Shown: positions 1-12,600 of the stretch, one piece after another | Position numbering within the stretch: position 1 is the stretch's first letter | How the letters are laid out: each line of letters starts with the position of its first letter | Source: Mikania micrantha | Lineage: Eukaryota; Streptophyta; Magnoliopsida; Asterales; Asteraceae | Direction: 5' to 3' | DNA length: 64,000 nucleotides | NCBI GenBank assembly: GCA_009363875.1 | Contig: CM018686.1 | Coordinates: forward strand, 2,666,001 to 2,730,000 | The notes under the pieces: model-generated | What the model was told of the DNA's origin: nothing | Databases searched by the model: none | What the model saw: the letters and a program-made list of their open reading frames with translations, nothing else | Made by a program: the position numbers and the translations under genes

Positions 1-48
1 TACACATACATACATACATATATACATATATAATATATATATACGCTA
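1..48. repeat. (TACA)n/(TA)n microsatellite
   Basis: Simple repeat of TACA grading into TA at the window edge. No gene content is visible in it. Confidence 0.8.
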
Positions 49-99
49 ATTACGTGGTTACGTTTTGTTTCAGGCATTTTAAATTATTTAACGCAAACA

Positions 100-1683
100 T
101 GGTTGAACAGTTACAAAGAATTGTTTGTATCTGCTTGGACCAACAAAAATCGAAACTTCGGTCAATATACAAGCAACAGAGTCGAAAGTCAGCACACGGA
201 CTTAAAACGATATTTAAAAACACCAAATAGTTCGCTTGCCACACTTGTCGGGTTTGTTGACGAAGTTATAATTCACAAGAGGTGAACATAAATCATGGTT
301 TTGAAACAAGCAAGGTGAAAACTATGAGTCATCACAAAAAAACGTTGTTTGATTACCTTCGAGGTAAGGTTTCACACAAGGATCTTGATCTGCTTGTTGT
401 TGAAAAAAGCAAGATACAGGCATTGCGAACCGGACATCATACATGTAACTGTCAAATTTTTAACAGTTGTGTCTTACCGTTTGCTTGTCGTCTGTCAAAA
501 TATGAAAACACAGGTAACATTATAAACGTCTTTCATTATTATTATAGTAAACGTCTTTCATTTGATACAAATTTTGATAATCAAAATTGTTTCAAATACC
601 AAAATTCCACTTTCTGCCGTAAATATGTAATGGACCAAACTTGATACTCGTCCGTTATTTTTAGACGAAGAAGAAATTAATGTCGAAGAACAGTTACAAG
701 CCGTGAAACAACAAATAATGACACAATCAACCGAAGTGAAAAAAAGTATGATGAAAAAAATACGGGCTACAGCTTTTCCTTGGAAAAGTGATAACAAACC
801 GCCTGTTGTTCAAAAAGGCATTCGTGGACGTCCTAATTCTAAATTGCAGCAACAAAAGAAACAGGACTCACAACAGCGTCTTTGATCAACCCAGACATAG
901 TTCTTACACACATTCCAAGGTTAAAGATTAGAATGTTTCACTACAGCGTAGTTGGTCAACATCTTCAAGAGGGAAAGCTAAAGCAAAAAATGATGCTATC
1001 CAACTATCACAAGAGTCTGCTTCATTTCAATCGGTCGTTGAAAACGAGAGTATCTGGAATTTTAGCAGATTTAAAAACATAATACCAGGTTTGTTTCATG
1101 GTCACATTTCACGCATACAGGACGTAATGCCATTACGGAAACTGCGGTTTCCGAGCTGTTGCCGTGGGTTTAGGTTTTGATGAAAATATGTGGCTCTATG
1201 TTCGACAGCAACTGTTAGACGAGATGGAAACACACGGATGCATATCGGTCGATATTTGAAAATATACAAGAAAGCATGTATAATTTCATTTATAACAACG
1301 TTGACTGGCAGCAAGTTGAAGCTGCACCATTTAAACATTGGATGCAAATGCCTGACACCGGAATTCTGATAACTCAAAGATTTGTTGTGATTGTTCATCT
1401 AATAAATATAAAAAGTTCTCAGACATATTTTCCACTGTGGATAAGCGCAGAGAGTGAAGTTGTCATCCCTCATCAGGTCGTGTCGTTCGTATATGTACAC
1501 AACAATCATTTCGTCAACATCAAGTTGGAAGGAGATTATCCGATGCTGACAATAAGTGCAGTTTGGAATAAGTATCACACAACAAACGCATCTTCTTGGG
1601 AAGAAATATATGGACAACGTATACAACAATTCGTTGAAATATGTCACGAAAAAGGGCAAGTCAATTATATTGATTTACTTTAA
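100..1683 (+). pseudogene. Decayed FAR1/MULE-type transposase fused to an OTU-like protease domain
   Basis: Remnant of a Mutator-like transposase C-terminus. Near 165-225 the peptide SNRVESQHTDLKRYL matches the conserved end of plant MULE/FAR1-type transposases. Near 435-500 a Cys-rich stretch (CNCQIF...LPFACRL) resembles the SWIM-like zinc motif. About 1130-1240 reads GNCGFRAVAVGLGFDEN, the catalytic-Cys block of OTU-like cysteine proteases, and 1500-1515 reads NNHFV, the likely catalytic-His block; the last open stretch ends at 1683. The reading frame changes several times and in-frame stops occur, so no intact protein is possible. The residue before GNC is Tyr where the family usually has Asp. 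Fusions of MULE transposases to OTU-like domains are known in plants. The 5' part lies outside the window. Confidence 0.7.
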
Positions 1684-1740
1684 ATGTAACTGTATTTAAC
1701 ACGAATAAAAAGGTACTTTATAAAAAACAAAAATTTTAAA

Positions 1741-2600
1741 GAAATTTTGTTCCTGTACGCCACGTAGATTTCCCTACGTGGCGTACATGGTAGAGTATGG
1801 CCTGTAGTATAGCCATACTCCACCCTGTACGCCACGTAGGGAACTCTACGTGGCGTACAGGTCCCCTTGTGTCATTAAGCTTATACTCCACACCTGTACG
1901 CCACATACAGGTCCCTACGTGGCGTACAAGGTGGAGTATGGCTTGTAGTATAGCCATACACCACCTTGTACGCCACGTAGGGAACTCTACGTGGAGTACA
2001 GGTGTGGAGTATCAGTTTCATGACACAAAGGGACCTGTACGCCACGTAGAGATTCCTACGACACGTACAGGTCCCTTTATAAACGTGTGATCGTGCATAG
2101 CCTCCCAAACCGCCCCCATATACGCCATTTACACTCTCTCGAGCTTCAAGCCTCATATCGAGCCATACGCGTGCGGATTCGAGACAAAGTTGTTACCATC
2201 TTCCTTCTACGCATTATAGGTTAGTTTTTCTCACTTTTTAACCATTAGAATGGGGTAGATTGACACGGGTAAATTTTGGGAAGCGTAACCTAGTCTGAAC
2301 GAAGAACAGTATGCCACAAACAGACCTGTACGTGGCGTACTGTTCCTCCCCAATTCAAATTAATAAGAACTGTACGCCACATAGCATACTATACGCATCG
2401 TAGTGTTCATCCCTTATTTGTTATGAATTGATTTGTGCCTGTACGCCACGTACAGTCTTCTACGTGGAGTACAGGGTGGAGTATGGCCTGTAGTATAACC
2501 ATACTCCACCCTTTACGCCACGTAGAAGTCTCTACGTGGCGTACCAGGTGGAGTATGGCTATATTACAGCCCATACTCCACCCTGTACGTGGCGTACAGG
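1741..2600. repeat. Array of ACGT-core palindromic repeats
   Basis: Two inverted modules alternate. Module 1 is GTACGCCACGTAG, a short spacer, then its complement CTACGTGGCGTAC (for example 1755-1790 and 1828-1861). Module 2 is GGTGGAGTATGGC facing GCCATACTCCACC (around 1790-1825, 1930-1965, 2490-2580). At larger scale 1858-1900 and 2005-2047 are also mutual inverted repeats, giving nested palindromes of roughly 190 bp. About seventeen copies or near-copies of the 13-mer occur here. It lies directly upstream of the broken ORF starting at 2666. Confidence 0.8.
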
Positions 2601-2665
2601 CACAAATTTTTTTTTTAAAAATTTTTATTAAAATAACTTTTATTTGTTCGTTTTTAAGTGCAGTT

Positions 2666-3999
2666 ATGTCGTCGGGATCAGATGCGGAGGTTGGAGGAGG
2701 CGGCGACGATCTAGAAGATCACCCGATCCTACAGTTTCCGGAGGGATCGATCGCATTTGGCCGGTGCGCCAAGTTTCGCACCATGAAGATCGGCTGGTAG
2801 AAGGCCGTTGACTGGGAGGTACTCGCCAAGATAGGCGAGCGAGAGCGCGCCGAGCGCTGGATCGGGGAGGAGACGCCGTGGAGACAGCTGTTCGAGATGG
2901 CGTTCCAGCCCTCTTACAGGGAGGTCGTCCTGGAGTTCCTCTCCACATTTACTTACCGCCCAGGCGGTGTTCCGAAGATTGTGTTCTCCATGCTTCGCTG
3001 GCGACACAAAATGTCGCTGGCGGAGTTCGCAGTCATTACTGGCCTATACTGGGAGCGAGAGACTATTACCCCGCTGTACACAGCGGGGATTACTGAGATT
3101 GATGACGCCACCTTGCGTGCATGGTGGCCTCTTATTGCCGATGATCCCTTTAGAGGGACTAAGGTCAGATTGACTCGCATCCGCGACCCTCTGATTAGAT
3201 ATATTCACCGGCTGATTGCCACGTCGATTTATGGACGTGACAGAAGCCGCGAGTGGTGCACGCTGTAGGATTTATTTTATTTGTACCGCCTCATCACCGG
3301 GCGTACATGTACGCTCACGCGCTGCCTTGCCGAGTACTTCGCAACGTATTACCACCAGCAGCAGTGTGGAGCCATATATGGCGGTCCCTATATCACCATT
3401 ATAGGCCGAGCACTGGGTCATCTGCACTAGGACACGATCGAGGAGCTGTCTGATCCTTTGGATCCAGTCAGACTCGATCGCCAGACGCTCTTTGGTATGA
3501 AGATCGTCCAGGATTTTTCTGGTGTAGGTCACCGGTTCTCCCTTGTACGGGGAGTGATATGGGTCCCTCCCCCTACAGATGATGGACACAGACGGGTGCG
3601 TGGGAGTTGGACAGGGAGGTGAGGGTGCTCGTGGTGAGGGAGACGACGGTGGTTTGGCTGGTCATGGTGAGGGTGGCAGGGGTGAGGGGGCGGGGGTGAT
3701 GAGGAGGGTGGGGGGAGGTCGAAGGCGCTCACTACGTCCCGCAGCATCCGCAGCGAAGATACCATATTGTGAGGCTTCTGGCACTCCTCGAGATGATACT
3801 GCAGGATCTTTCTGCACGATCCAGGGTGCACGATCAGATACTCCAGGATCTTTCTAGACGATCTAGGGAGCACGATCGGATCCTGTCTCGGCAGAGCGAT
3901 ATGCTGCGCTGGATGATCGATCGCAAGATCGAGAGGTCCAGGCAGGCAGGTATCGAGCCTCCTCCCCTTCCGCCATCACCTCCCCGACAGGATCCGTAG
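2666..3999 (+). pseudogene. Athila-type ORF1 / 'plant transposon protein', broken
   Basis: The ATG at 2666 opens a frame resembling the plant retrotransposon ORF1 / putative plant transposon protein family abundant in Asteraceae. Recognisable stretches are FTYRPGGVPKIVFSMLRWR, MSLAEFAVITGLYWE and IDDATLRAWWPLIADDPF (about 2950-3150), followed by IRDPLIRYIHRLIATSIYGR. The same frame is cut by TAG at 2798, 3266 and 3428 while similarity continues past each. A frameshift after about 3590 moves the C-terminal coiled-coil-like, Arg-rich tail (3769-3999, ending in a Pro-rich stretch) to another frame. There is no reverse transcriptase. The function of the family is not established, and the exact family name is uncertain. 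Confidence 0.6.
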
Positions 4000-4379
4000 T
4001 TTATTTGCTTTCCTTGTACTGTACAGACACTGTTTATGTATATATTGTGATTTGTTTTGATTGTTTGTTTGTTTATCTTTTTAATTTGTATATAAATTGT
4101 ATTTGTGTTGATTGATGTTAATTTTTGGCAAAACGACATTAATATTAAAATAATGAAATTAATATTAAAAACTAAAAATGTTAATAATAATGTTATAAAT
4201 GTTGCTTAAATCATTAGACGTTAAAAATGTTGAAATTTATAACCTTACAAATTTTATTTCAATTTTAAGTTAAAATAAAAAATTATTTAAACTTAGACGT
4301 GTCGTATAGTACCATATTACACATATAAGAATTCAATGTTGTGATGGGAAAGCAAGAAGGTATTTTATTCAAGAAACAT
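4000..4379. other. AT-rich non-coding spacer
   Basis: 3' flank of the broken transposon ORF. T/A-rich with no supportable ORF. Confidence 0.5.
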
Positions 4380-4560
4380 ATACGCTACGTACAGTACTCT
4401 ACGCCACGTATGACATGATTTTAACCAATCAATTCTCAGAATTTAAGGTTGCAGGTGTCAGATGTCGTACGCCACGTATATTACTGTACGTGGCGTCCCA
4501 CACTCAGAATTAACGTTGCAGGACGTGGTGTACGCCACGTAGAGGCCTATACGAGGCCGT
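4380..4560. repeat. Second cluster of the TACGCCACGTA motif
   Basis: Five further copies or near-copies of the same 13-mer, in both orientations (near 4380, 4398, 4467, 4483 and 4528). With the 1741-2600 array they bracket the 2666-3999 ORF, so the whole 1.74-4.56 kb stretch may be one mobile unit. No TSD was identified. Confidence 0.65.
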
Positions 4561-5987
4561 CTTAAAAAGGGGGGTGTTGAATTAAAAAAAGTGGGGTGTG
4601 TGAATAACCATTCTGTAAATAAAAATATAATAAAGTGGCATGTGACAATAATAGTATAAGAATTTGACACATGGCAATACAAGTCTAATAAATTGATATG
4701 TGACAAATATGGTGTTTGTTTATTTATATAGTAATATTATACTTAATAAATTAAAATAATTTGGGACACTTGTCAAAAATATAGAGGATTTTCACACTAT
4801 TTTTCTCGTTTCTCTCTCTTTATAAATACATAAGTTTAAAAAAACTAATTATATAATTATATTCCTTATACCATTTTAATTAATAAGTTCTTAATGTTAA
4901 AAAATATATTAGTTAATAGTATTAAATATTATTATCGTATATCTACATTTGATCATCAAAAAGGATTTCTTAATAAAATAAAAAATATTTTAATATCAAA
5001 AAACACACTTTTAATAATCAAATTATTATAAAATAAGAAACTTTCCAATAATTTATAACTCATAAAATCTTTTTATAATTTATAAGTCATTATTTTTAAC
5101 TATCTTTTTCTTTTTCATCTTGTGTAATAATAGATAACATCCTATAATTTTGTAAAAAATGACATTTTTTAAAAACAACTTTTTTAAAATAAAATGTTTA
5201 GAAACCAAATTTAGAAAAAAGAAGTTTTTAAAATACAATATTGTTATTTATTTTCTATGTAATGTTGATCATATTTTAAATAAAAAAATAATTTACAATT
5301 TTTAAATTTATATAATTGAATACCTATTAATTTTTATTCAACCTTATAATACACGAAATACTAACTTAGTATTACTTAATATATAAATAACCTATATATA
5401 CAGCCTAAAAAGCTATATGTACATGAATATAATATATGCAAGTATTTAATTAAAAGAAATAAAGTATATATTATCCTAATAAGCGAATATATATAAACAT
5501 ATTAAAAATACAACCAATTGATAATCAATTTAAAATTTATAATATAAAAAAAATTAAAGATTTCCAAAGAGATAACTCATAAGACGTAAAAGTTTATTTT
5601 AAAATCAATTTTAGTACTAATACAAATAGAAAAAGAGTAATCTTCTAGCAGTTCATAAAATGAAAAATCAAAATATTTAGTTTTAAACTTCTAATTTTTA
5701 TATGAAAAAAAGAACATTAAATTGCACCCACCTTCCAATAACTTCACCTTCATTTCTCTCGGTTCTGGTTTCAAGATAACCTCCAACAAAAAGATAGTAA
5801 TATGTTATCCACCTCCCCAGCAAGAAGATAATTTCCTTAAGTAGCTCATGTACAGTCTTCTCCTTAAGCAGCTCCAAGCGCAGCAGCCGGCGCATGAGGT
5901 CGTCCCGTGCCTAGGCGCGGCATGCTTTTTTAAGCGAAGCATGTGGGTTTTAATCATGTGATATCTCTGACTTCTAATTTGTTAAGC
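4561..5987. other. AT-rich intergenic stretch downstream of the receptor gene
   Basis: Strongly AT-rich, with poly-A and poly-T runs and no supportable gene. The part next to 5988 would contain the 3' UTR and polyadenylation site of the minus-strand receptor gene. A 65-codon minus-strand open stretch at 5698-5895 has no recognisable features and is not called. Confidence 0.5.
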
Positions 5988-6605
5988 TCACTTCCGAATG
6001 CTATAATACCAATGACTAAACTCATATTGTAGCCCATGATTTAGGAGGTATTCTCCTGTTGTAGTTTGGAAAGGGGAGAGATCTCCACCAATGATGTGAT
6101 TCCATGACTTGTAATAACTCAACACATCTTCTTCTTTCTCATTCTTACCATTCTCATCATACACAAGACCAATCCCACACTCGAATGGTCGTTGGATTTT
6201 AGAACAACACATCTGTTCTACATAAATAGTAATGTGGTCACCAGCTTCCATCTCATTCGGCCCAAACATCCAATGGCTTAAATAACTTAAATAGTATTTT
6301 CTGTCTTTAGAATACTTAAACATACTACGAATATAATGTTGATAAATCCAGGTGTGGTTTTTCGTAATATTACTAATGCTAATGTATGGAACATAAAAGT
6401 CGCTCACATATGCATTAATAACAAATGAAAAGTCAGCTTTTGTATTGAATATCTCCTCCACACAGCAAAAATCCAATCCTTGGAGGTTGTTACAAGAGGA
6501 TGGGATGGTAAATGATATTGATGGGCCCTTCCTTCTACAATTAATCGAGTCTGGCATTTCTTTCCCCTGATAAAACGTGCTAAATATTCCAAATTCATAA
6601 TGCAT
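5988..6605 (-). CDS. TNL exon 5: post-LRR (C-JID-like) domain and stop
   Basis: Follows a 78-bp intron (acceptor TTTGGCAG at 6606). 205 codons plus stop. FYQGKEMPDSINCRRKGPSI and the following SISFTIPSS resemble the post-LRR/C-JID jelly-roll found at the end of many TNLs. The stop codon is at 5988-5990. Confidence 0.78.
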   Translation of the reverse strand: MHYEFGIFSTFYQGKEMPDSINCRRKGPSISFTIPSSCNNLQGLDFCCVEEIFNTKADFSFVINAYVSDFYVPYISISNITKNHTWIYQHYIRSMFKYSKDRKYYLSYLSHWMFGPNEMEAGDHITIYVEQMCCSKIQRPFECGIGLVYDENGKNEKEEDVLSYYKSWNHIIGGDLSPFQTTTGEYLLNHGLQYEFSHWYYSIRK

Positions 6606-9600
6606 CTGCCAAACAAATACAACATTAAATAATCACCTTAAATTCATAATACACAACATGAAATAGTTAATGTTAGAGGAAACCTGTATCAAGTGGCTTT
6701 TTTTAGTGAAATCTAAATTTGTCCAGCCCAAACTACTTAATAACTTTTCCTCAACACTTGTCATACCTTGGGTTTTCACTATGCCATCAATTTCTATTGA
6801 CAATAATGGATTGATACCTCTAAAGTAGAGTGGGTCCATTTCTGAATCAAATTTAAATTTCCTTGTTGGATTATTATATCTAACATCAGAATGAAGACAT
6901 AAAAATAGTAGTGTACGTGGAGGATTCTCGATTGATATCATCTTATAACAATCTCTCATATAAAGTCTTTTAAGCCTTGTAAGAGTTCTCACACAACTCG
7001 GCATTGAAACAATTGGATTATTATCTAAACATAATATCTCTAGCATGGCTAGGCAACTGAAGTCATTGGGGAAGCATTCGTTTGACAAGTTATTATTGGC
7101 AAGCGACAAAATTGTCAATGAGCTCGGTAAAGGAATCATAATGAACTTCAAATCATTTGGTATGGCCTTTGCATTCCCCATCTCAATATGAGATTCACCA
7201 AAATTACAACCATCTAACAATAGTGTCTTCACCTTTGTTAACTTGCCTAGGGATTTTGGAAGCTTTCTAAGCTTGTAACAGTAACTCAGATCAATATGGA
7301 CAAGGTCATTACATTGCTCAACTGATTCACACACCTCAATCAAACCCGTGCAGTTTCTAAGGATTAACCTCTCAAGCACAGGGAGTAAGAAAAAACCCCC
7401 AACACTGTGAAGCTGTTCACAGAAACTCAGATCCAGAATCTTCAATGATCCAAGCAATCGATTCTCTTTTGAGCTTGATCCAATTAACCCCTGAAGTAAA
7501 GATATAAAATTAGTAAAGAAATGTGGTTACTAGAATTGAAAGAACAATAAGACTTGCCATGTGTGAGTGATCATTCAAGCTTCATCATTTATATTTTAAG
7601 TAATTGAGAATTACAAATGACCAATGAGATTTCAGATTAAGTTCTCGTAATCGGGTCACACTAGTTTGAAATACATAACTATGAATTTGATCAAAAACCG
7701 AATTCCAAATCGGTTTGGATGCTAACCAAATTTGAATGCACTATTTGACCAGAAATTGCAAAATCCACGGTTTATTGTTGAAATTATAAACTAAATAAGT
7801 TTGGGTCTCTTATGTATATATTAGAAAGTTTATATTTAGAGTCATGTATGTACTTATGTAAAGTGTAAGGGTCATTATGTAAAAGGTCAAAGTCAATTAG
7901 GGTATATAAACTCAAACCATGTATGTATTTTCATAATCGTATGAATTGAAAACATTATTTTTCTCTGCAAGTTTTATTAGACAATTGAACAACAAGATCA
8001 TCAAATTCTTTAAATTATACTCTGATTTTACCAACAATTGGCATCAGAGCAAGACTAATCGATCCAAGGGAAGCAAGTCAGTGATCGAACACGGGAAGAA
8101 AAACAGGATACCGTTTCGTGTGTATAGCCATAAAAGAAATTGCAGAATATATCGATCATTGAATAGCCCACAACAATTGATCAAAAGAAGAAATCGAAGC
8201 AGTGTGTTTTTTTTATCAATAAAGCCAAATGGTTCGGTGTGATTGTTGAAAAAGAGGCACGACATAAATTTTGAAATCAAAAGGCCTTCGTCAACATTTC
8301 TTTTGGAAATTGTGCATCTTATTTACAAATTGGAGGTGTGTTTGTTGTCTGAAGCAGCGACCATTTTTCTTCTACAATCGAACGAACAGAAAGATAGAAA
8401 CATTTGTTGTCTATACAATCGACAAAAGAAGAATCAAATTGGAGCCTGAAATCAAATTGATTTTCGAATCCCACAAAGAAGATTGAAGGTGTCTATCTTG
8501 TACAAATTTCTGTGAAGAAGAAAGAAACCGTGAACGGTCCGTGAATCACCTTCTGTTTAAACAACCCACAGGAAGAAACAATAGACACAGTCAATCAAGA
8601 TCAAGTTTAATCGGGTTAAAACCTGATAGCGCCATCAAACATTGCAGAATCGTGAAATTGGTTGAAGTCGAAAACTGTTTTCCTCAATCAATCAAGATAT
8701 TACGATTAGGTATATGGTGATTAAGTTGTAGATATTGTAAAAGCAAAGGAGTTCGTCAAGTTTGGTGGGTTACTGTTTGGTTCTCGACATCATTTCAAAG
8801 GTAAACAATTCCAATTATTAGTATAAAAAAAAAGTGTGTTTTTTTTTGTACGGAACATTGGAAACAAGTTTACAAGTTGAAAAGTTAAGATTGGTAGGCA
8901 CCAACAGTACTGCTAACGAATTGAAGGACTGGTTTTTGGTTTGTTAGTTTGACCATTCAAAAGTCAATTATTCAAATCCTTTTATTGTTTTTAATTGAAA
9001 AGCCCATAAACAAATTAGTAAAAGGATTGACCACTTTGATTGGGATTTGTTTGATGTCTATACTTGCAAGAAACAAGAATATTTGTTTTTTTTTATTTTC
9101 AGTCACAACCAAGTGGATTTGGGCTATGATTATCGAGCAAGTAAATAAAAATCAAACCAAAAGAATTATAATTGAGAAGACCTCTTATTAGAATCAAGTC
9201 TTTGAAACCGGACTCATACGGTTCATATAGCAAGTCCAAGTTTGAATCTTTGAGGTTCATAGCAAGATAAGCAAACCTGTTGGTTTGTTGTAAGTTGAAC
9301 AATTATTTGTTCATAATTTAGCAAGAGCAAGTAGAATCCTTTTGATTCATCCCTTGCAAGAAAAGACCATTTTTGGTCATAGCAAGTTAGTGCATAAAAA
9401 CCTGATTAGCAAGTTGGTCAGGAGCACATAAATCTGATTAGCAAGTGGGTCATAAACTGGTTAGCAAGTTGGCAAGAAACAAGTTTTTGCAAAATCCAAT
9501 TAGCAAGTTGGTTGGATATTTTTGATCAAATCTGCAACAAGCATGGTTAGCTTTGTCCAATTAGCAAGTTGGTTGGAAAATATTTGATCAAAACCACAAA

Positions 9601-12600
9601 AACTCAAGCAAGTTAGTGTTAATAATCTTAACACAAAATATAGACCGTTACACAATCTATATAGCAAGAAATTGATCATCTGATCATAAGCAAGTTAGCA
9701 AGTGCCACAAGATAGGCAAAAAGAAAAAAACACGAAAGCAAGCAAGCATGACTGGCGAAGAAAAGCCGTCAAGCAGTAATGTTCCAATTCGTGAGCAAGG
9801 AAATTTTCCCCTTCAATGTCCTAAGTTAACTGAAAAGAATTATACCACTTCGGCTTTGATGATGGAAACAATATTGAAGGCTTATGGCCTTTGGGAAACG
9901 ATTGAAGTTAAAGAAGCAGTTGAGGAAAAGAAAGTGCATACAACTAAGGCAATGATCTTCCAAACATTGCCTCAAGATGTATTAATGCAAGTTGCACAGT
10001 ATTCGACTACAAAGGAAGTTTGGGACTCAATCAAAGTTAAATATCTTGGAGCCGATCTAGTTCAGAAAGCACGTTTGCAAACTCTGAGGAGTGAACTAAA
10101 GGCTATGAAAATGAAATCAAATGAAACAGCAAGTGACTTTGGTGGAAGGTGAAGCAGCATAAAAGCTAAGTTTAAAAGTCTTGGTGGTACTTTGAAAGAT
10201 AAAGTACTTGTAAGAAAATTGCTTAACTCAGTTCCAAAGAAGTTTTTACCAATCGTGGCATCTATTGAGCAATATCAAGAAATTGATAAAATGTCATTTG
10301 AAGAAGCCGTTGGAAGAATAACAACATTTGAAGAACGCCTCAAAAGCCAAGATGAACTCGAGGCAAACTATCAAAGCAAACTCCTAATGGCAAGTTCAAA
10401 TAGTCAAGGTCGTGGTAGAGGACGAGGTAAACACTTCAATAAAGGAGAAAACACATAAGGAAGAGGCATGGGTCGAGGAAATAAAGACAAAAACAAGTTT
10501 AGATGTTATGATTGTGGTGATTTTGGTCATTTTGCAAATAGTTGCACCAAATGGAAGAACAAAGAGAAAGAAAAACCAGAAGCAATCAATCTCATCTACG
10601 ATGAAGAACCGACTCTGTTGTAAGAAGCAAGCAAGTTAAGAAAGTTGAAGACCCTCGCTAAACTATATTTAGTTTAAGGGGGAGTGTTGAAATTATAAAC
10701 TAAATAAGTTTGGGTCTCTTATGTATATATTAGAAAGTTTATATTTAGAGTCATGTATGTACTTATGTAAAGTGTAAGGGGTCAGTATGTAAAAGGTCAA
10801 AGTCAATTAGGGTATATAAACCCAAACCATGTATGTATTTTCATAATCGTATGAGTTGAAAACATTATTTTTCTCTACAAGTTTTATTCTACAATTGAAC
10901 AACAAGATCATCAAATTCTTCAAATTATACTCTGATTTTACCAATATTTATCAGCTCCAACCAATATGATACTGATTTCATGTAAGCCTAGGAATTGCTG
11001 ATAAATTAATTATTACCAATCTCATATGAAAATATCTAAAATCTTACCTTTTGCCTCTTCAAAGGTGGTTGTGGGTTATTATACGACATGCCAAAAGATT
11101 CAATATTGCTATAAGACATGTCAAGAACAACCAGATTCTCCATTGTTATGTCTAAATCTATAGACTTTAAAGGGAACCCATGCATACACAACCATCTTAA
11201 CTCGTTCGGGAAGCTCTGGAAACACTCATTTAACAGCACATAATTGAGCTTTAGTAGCATTAGCTTGTCCATCCTACTTAATGAATTTGCTTCCAGCTCG
11301 TGTGTCTTCTTTTTGTCAAGCATTCTCATGTCAAGGGAAAGGCCTAAAAGTTTTTCCTTATCCTACAAAAAAAGTGTACGCCAGGAAAAAAAACAAATTA
11401 TAAATGTAATACACACAATAAAAATACTTTGAACATGCATAACTACTAAAAATAAACGGGCTCGATCTTACTTTTTTTTGTTTCAGCACTTTGAATGACT
11501 CCTCGTGACACCATGATCGACTACGCTTCCATGGTCTGTCCGGTGATTCTTGGCGTACTAAATCTCTTCCCATCTCTTGAATCAACGAATGCATCTCTAG
11601 TTTTTTTTTCCAGCTGATACTAAGAAGGCATCTTTCAATGAGGTTGGTGATCCCATATCTTGCATTAAGGTCACATGAACTCAATATTGTTTCACTCACA
11701 TCTCTATCTATTCCCACAAAAAAACACGCAATATGCTTAAACAACTCCTTATCATTTTTAGATAGCAGAGCGTCAAAGCTCATCTTCAATGCCTTGTTTA
11801 TACGTGAATCAGGTTCTTTCTTTAGCACCTTTATGCACTCTTCCCAATACCCTACATCTCGCTTATGAAGAGACCTGCCCAAAACTTTAAGAGCCATTGG
11901 ATGTCCTTCACAATACTTCACAAGCATTTCTGAAACCTCATTATAACCTTCTTCGGGCTTATTGCTCTTGAATGCATGAATGCATAAAAGCTTTAATGAT
12001 TCATCTTCATATAAGCCATGAAGTGAGAGCTTCTTATGCTTGGGTTGAACTGGGAGGTCAAATAATGCACACCTCTCTGTTAAAGATGCATCTTTTGTTG
12101 TAATTATGATTTTGCTTCCATGGTGAAAAGCTTCGTTTCCAAGTAACGCATCCAACTGTTCCAGACAACCAACGTCATCAAGTACTAGTAGTATCCTCTT
12201 ACGAGCAAGTGCATTTTTAATCTTAGAGGCGTAAATAGAAACATCATGAATATGTAACGGCAGGTTTTTTGAAATATCTCCAAGCAATTGCTCTTGTAAA
12301 TCAAGCATCCCGTTTAAGTTTTCCTTACATTTTGCATCGATGCCTTCAATAAAGCTACTTTTGTCGAAGTTATTGGAGTGCAACTGGAAAACGTATTTAG
12401 CTAAAGATGTTTTCCCAATTCCACCCATGCCTACAATTGTCAGAATGTCAGCAGCTGCAGTACTACAAGATCCATCTCTCAACCATGAACTAATGAATTC
12501 AATTTTAGAGACCCTCCCGATCAGACGTGGCAGTGTGTTATTTAAGGGTACACGTAATATACAGTGGATGTCGGCAACAACTTCTTTAATATACTCCGTC

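Larger units (their letters stand above)
7776..10946 (+). mobile_element. Gag-only Copia-type LTR element (TR-GAG-like) in TNL intron 3
   Basis: Two LTRs (7776-8036 and 10685-10946, about 97% alike by eye) flank 2.6 kb that encodes only a gag protein. TSD TTTAT occurs at 7771-7775 and 10947-10951. A tRNA-iMet-like PBS (TGGCATCAGAGC, 8039-8050) follows the 5' LTR and a polypurine tract (AAGGGGGAG) precedes the 3' LTR. No protease, integrase or RT is present, and the LTR junctions are regular, so this is a non-autonomous unit rather than a simple internal break. It is antisense to the host receptor gene. TR-GAG elements of this design have been described in plants. Confidence 0.9.

Noticed and set aside
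1797..2156. Overlapping open stretches with repeating RHVGNSTWRTG-type peptides
   Set aside because: Direct translation of the palindromic DNA array; open on both strands because the repeat lacks stops, not because it is coding.
5698..5895. 65-codon minus-strand ORF downstream of the TNL stop
   Set aside because: No domain, no splice link needed by the receptor; most likely 3' UTR or flank.
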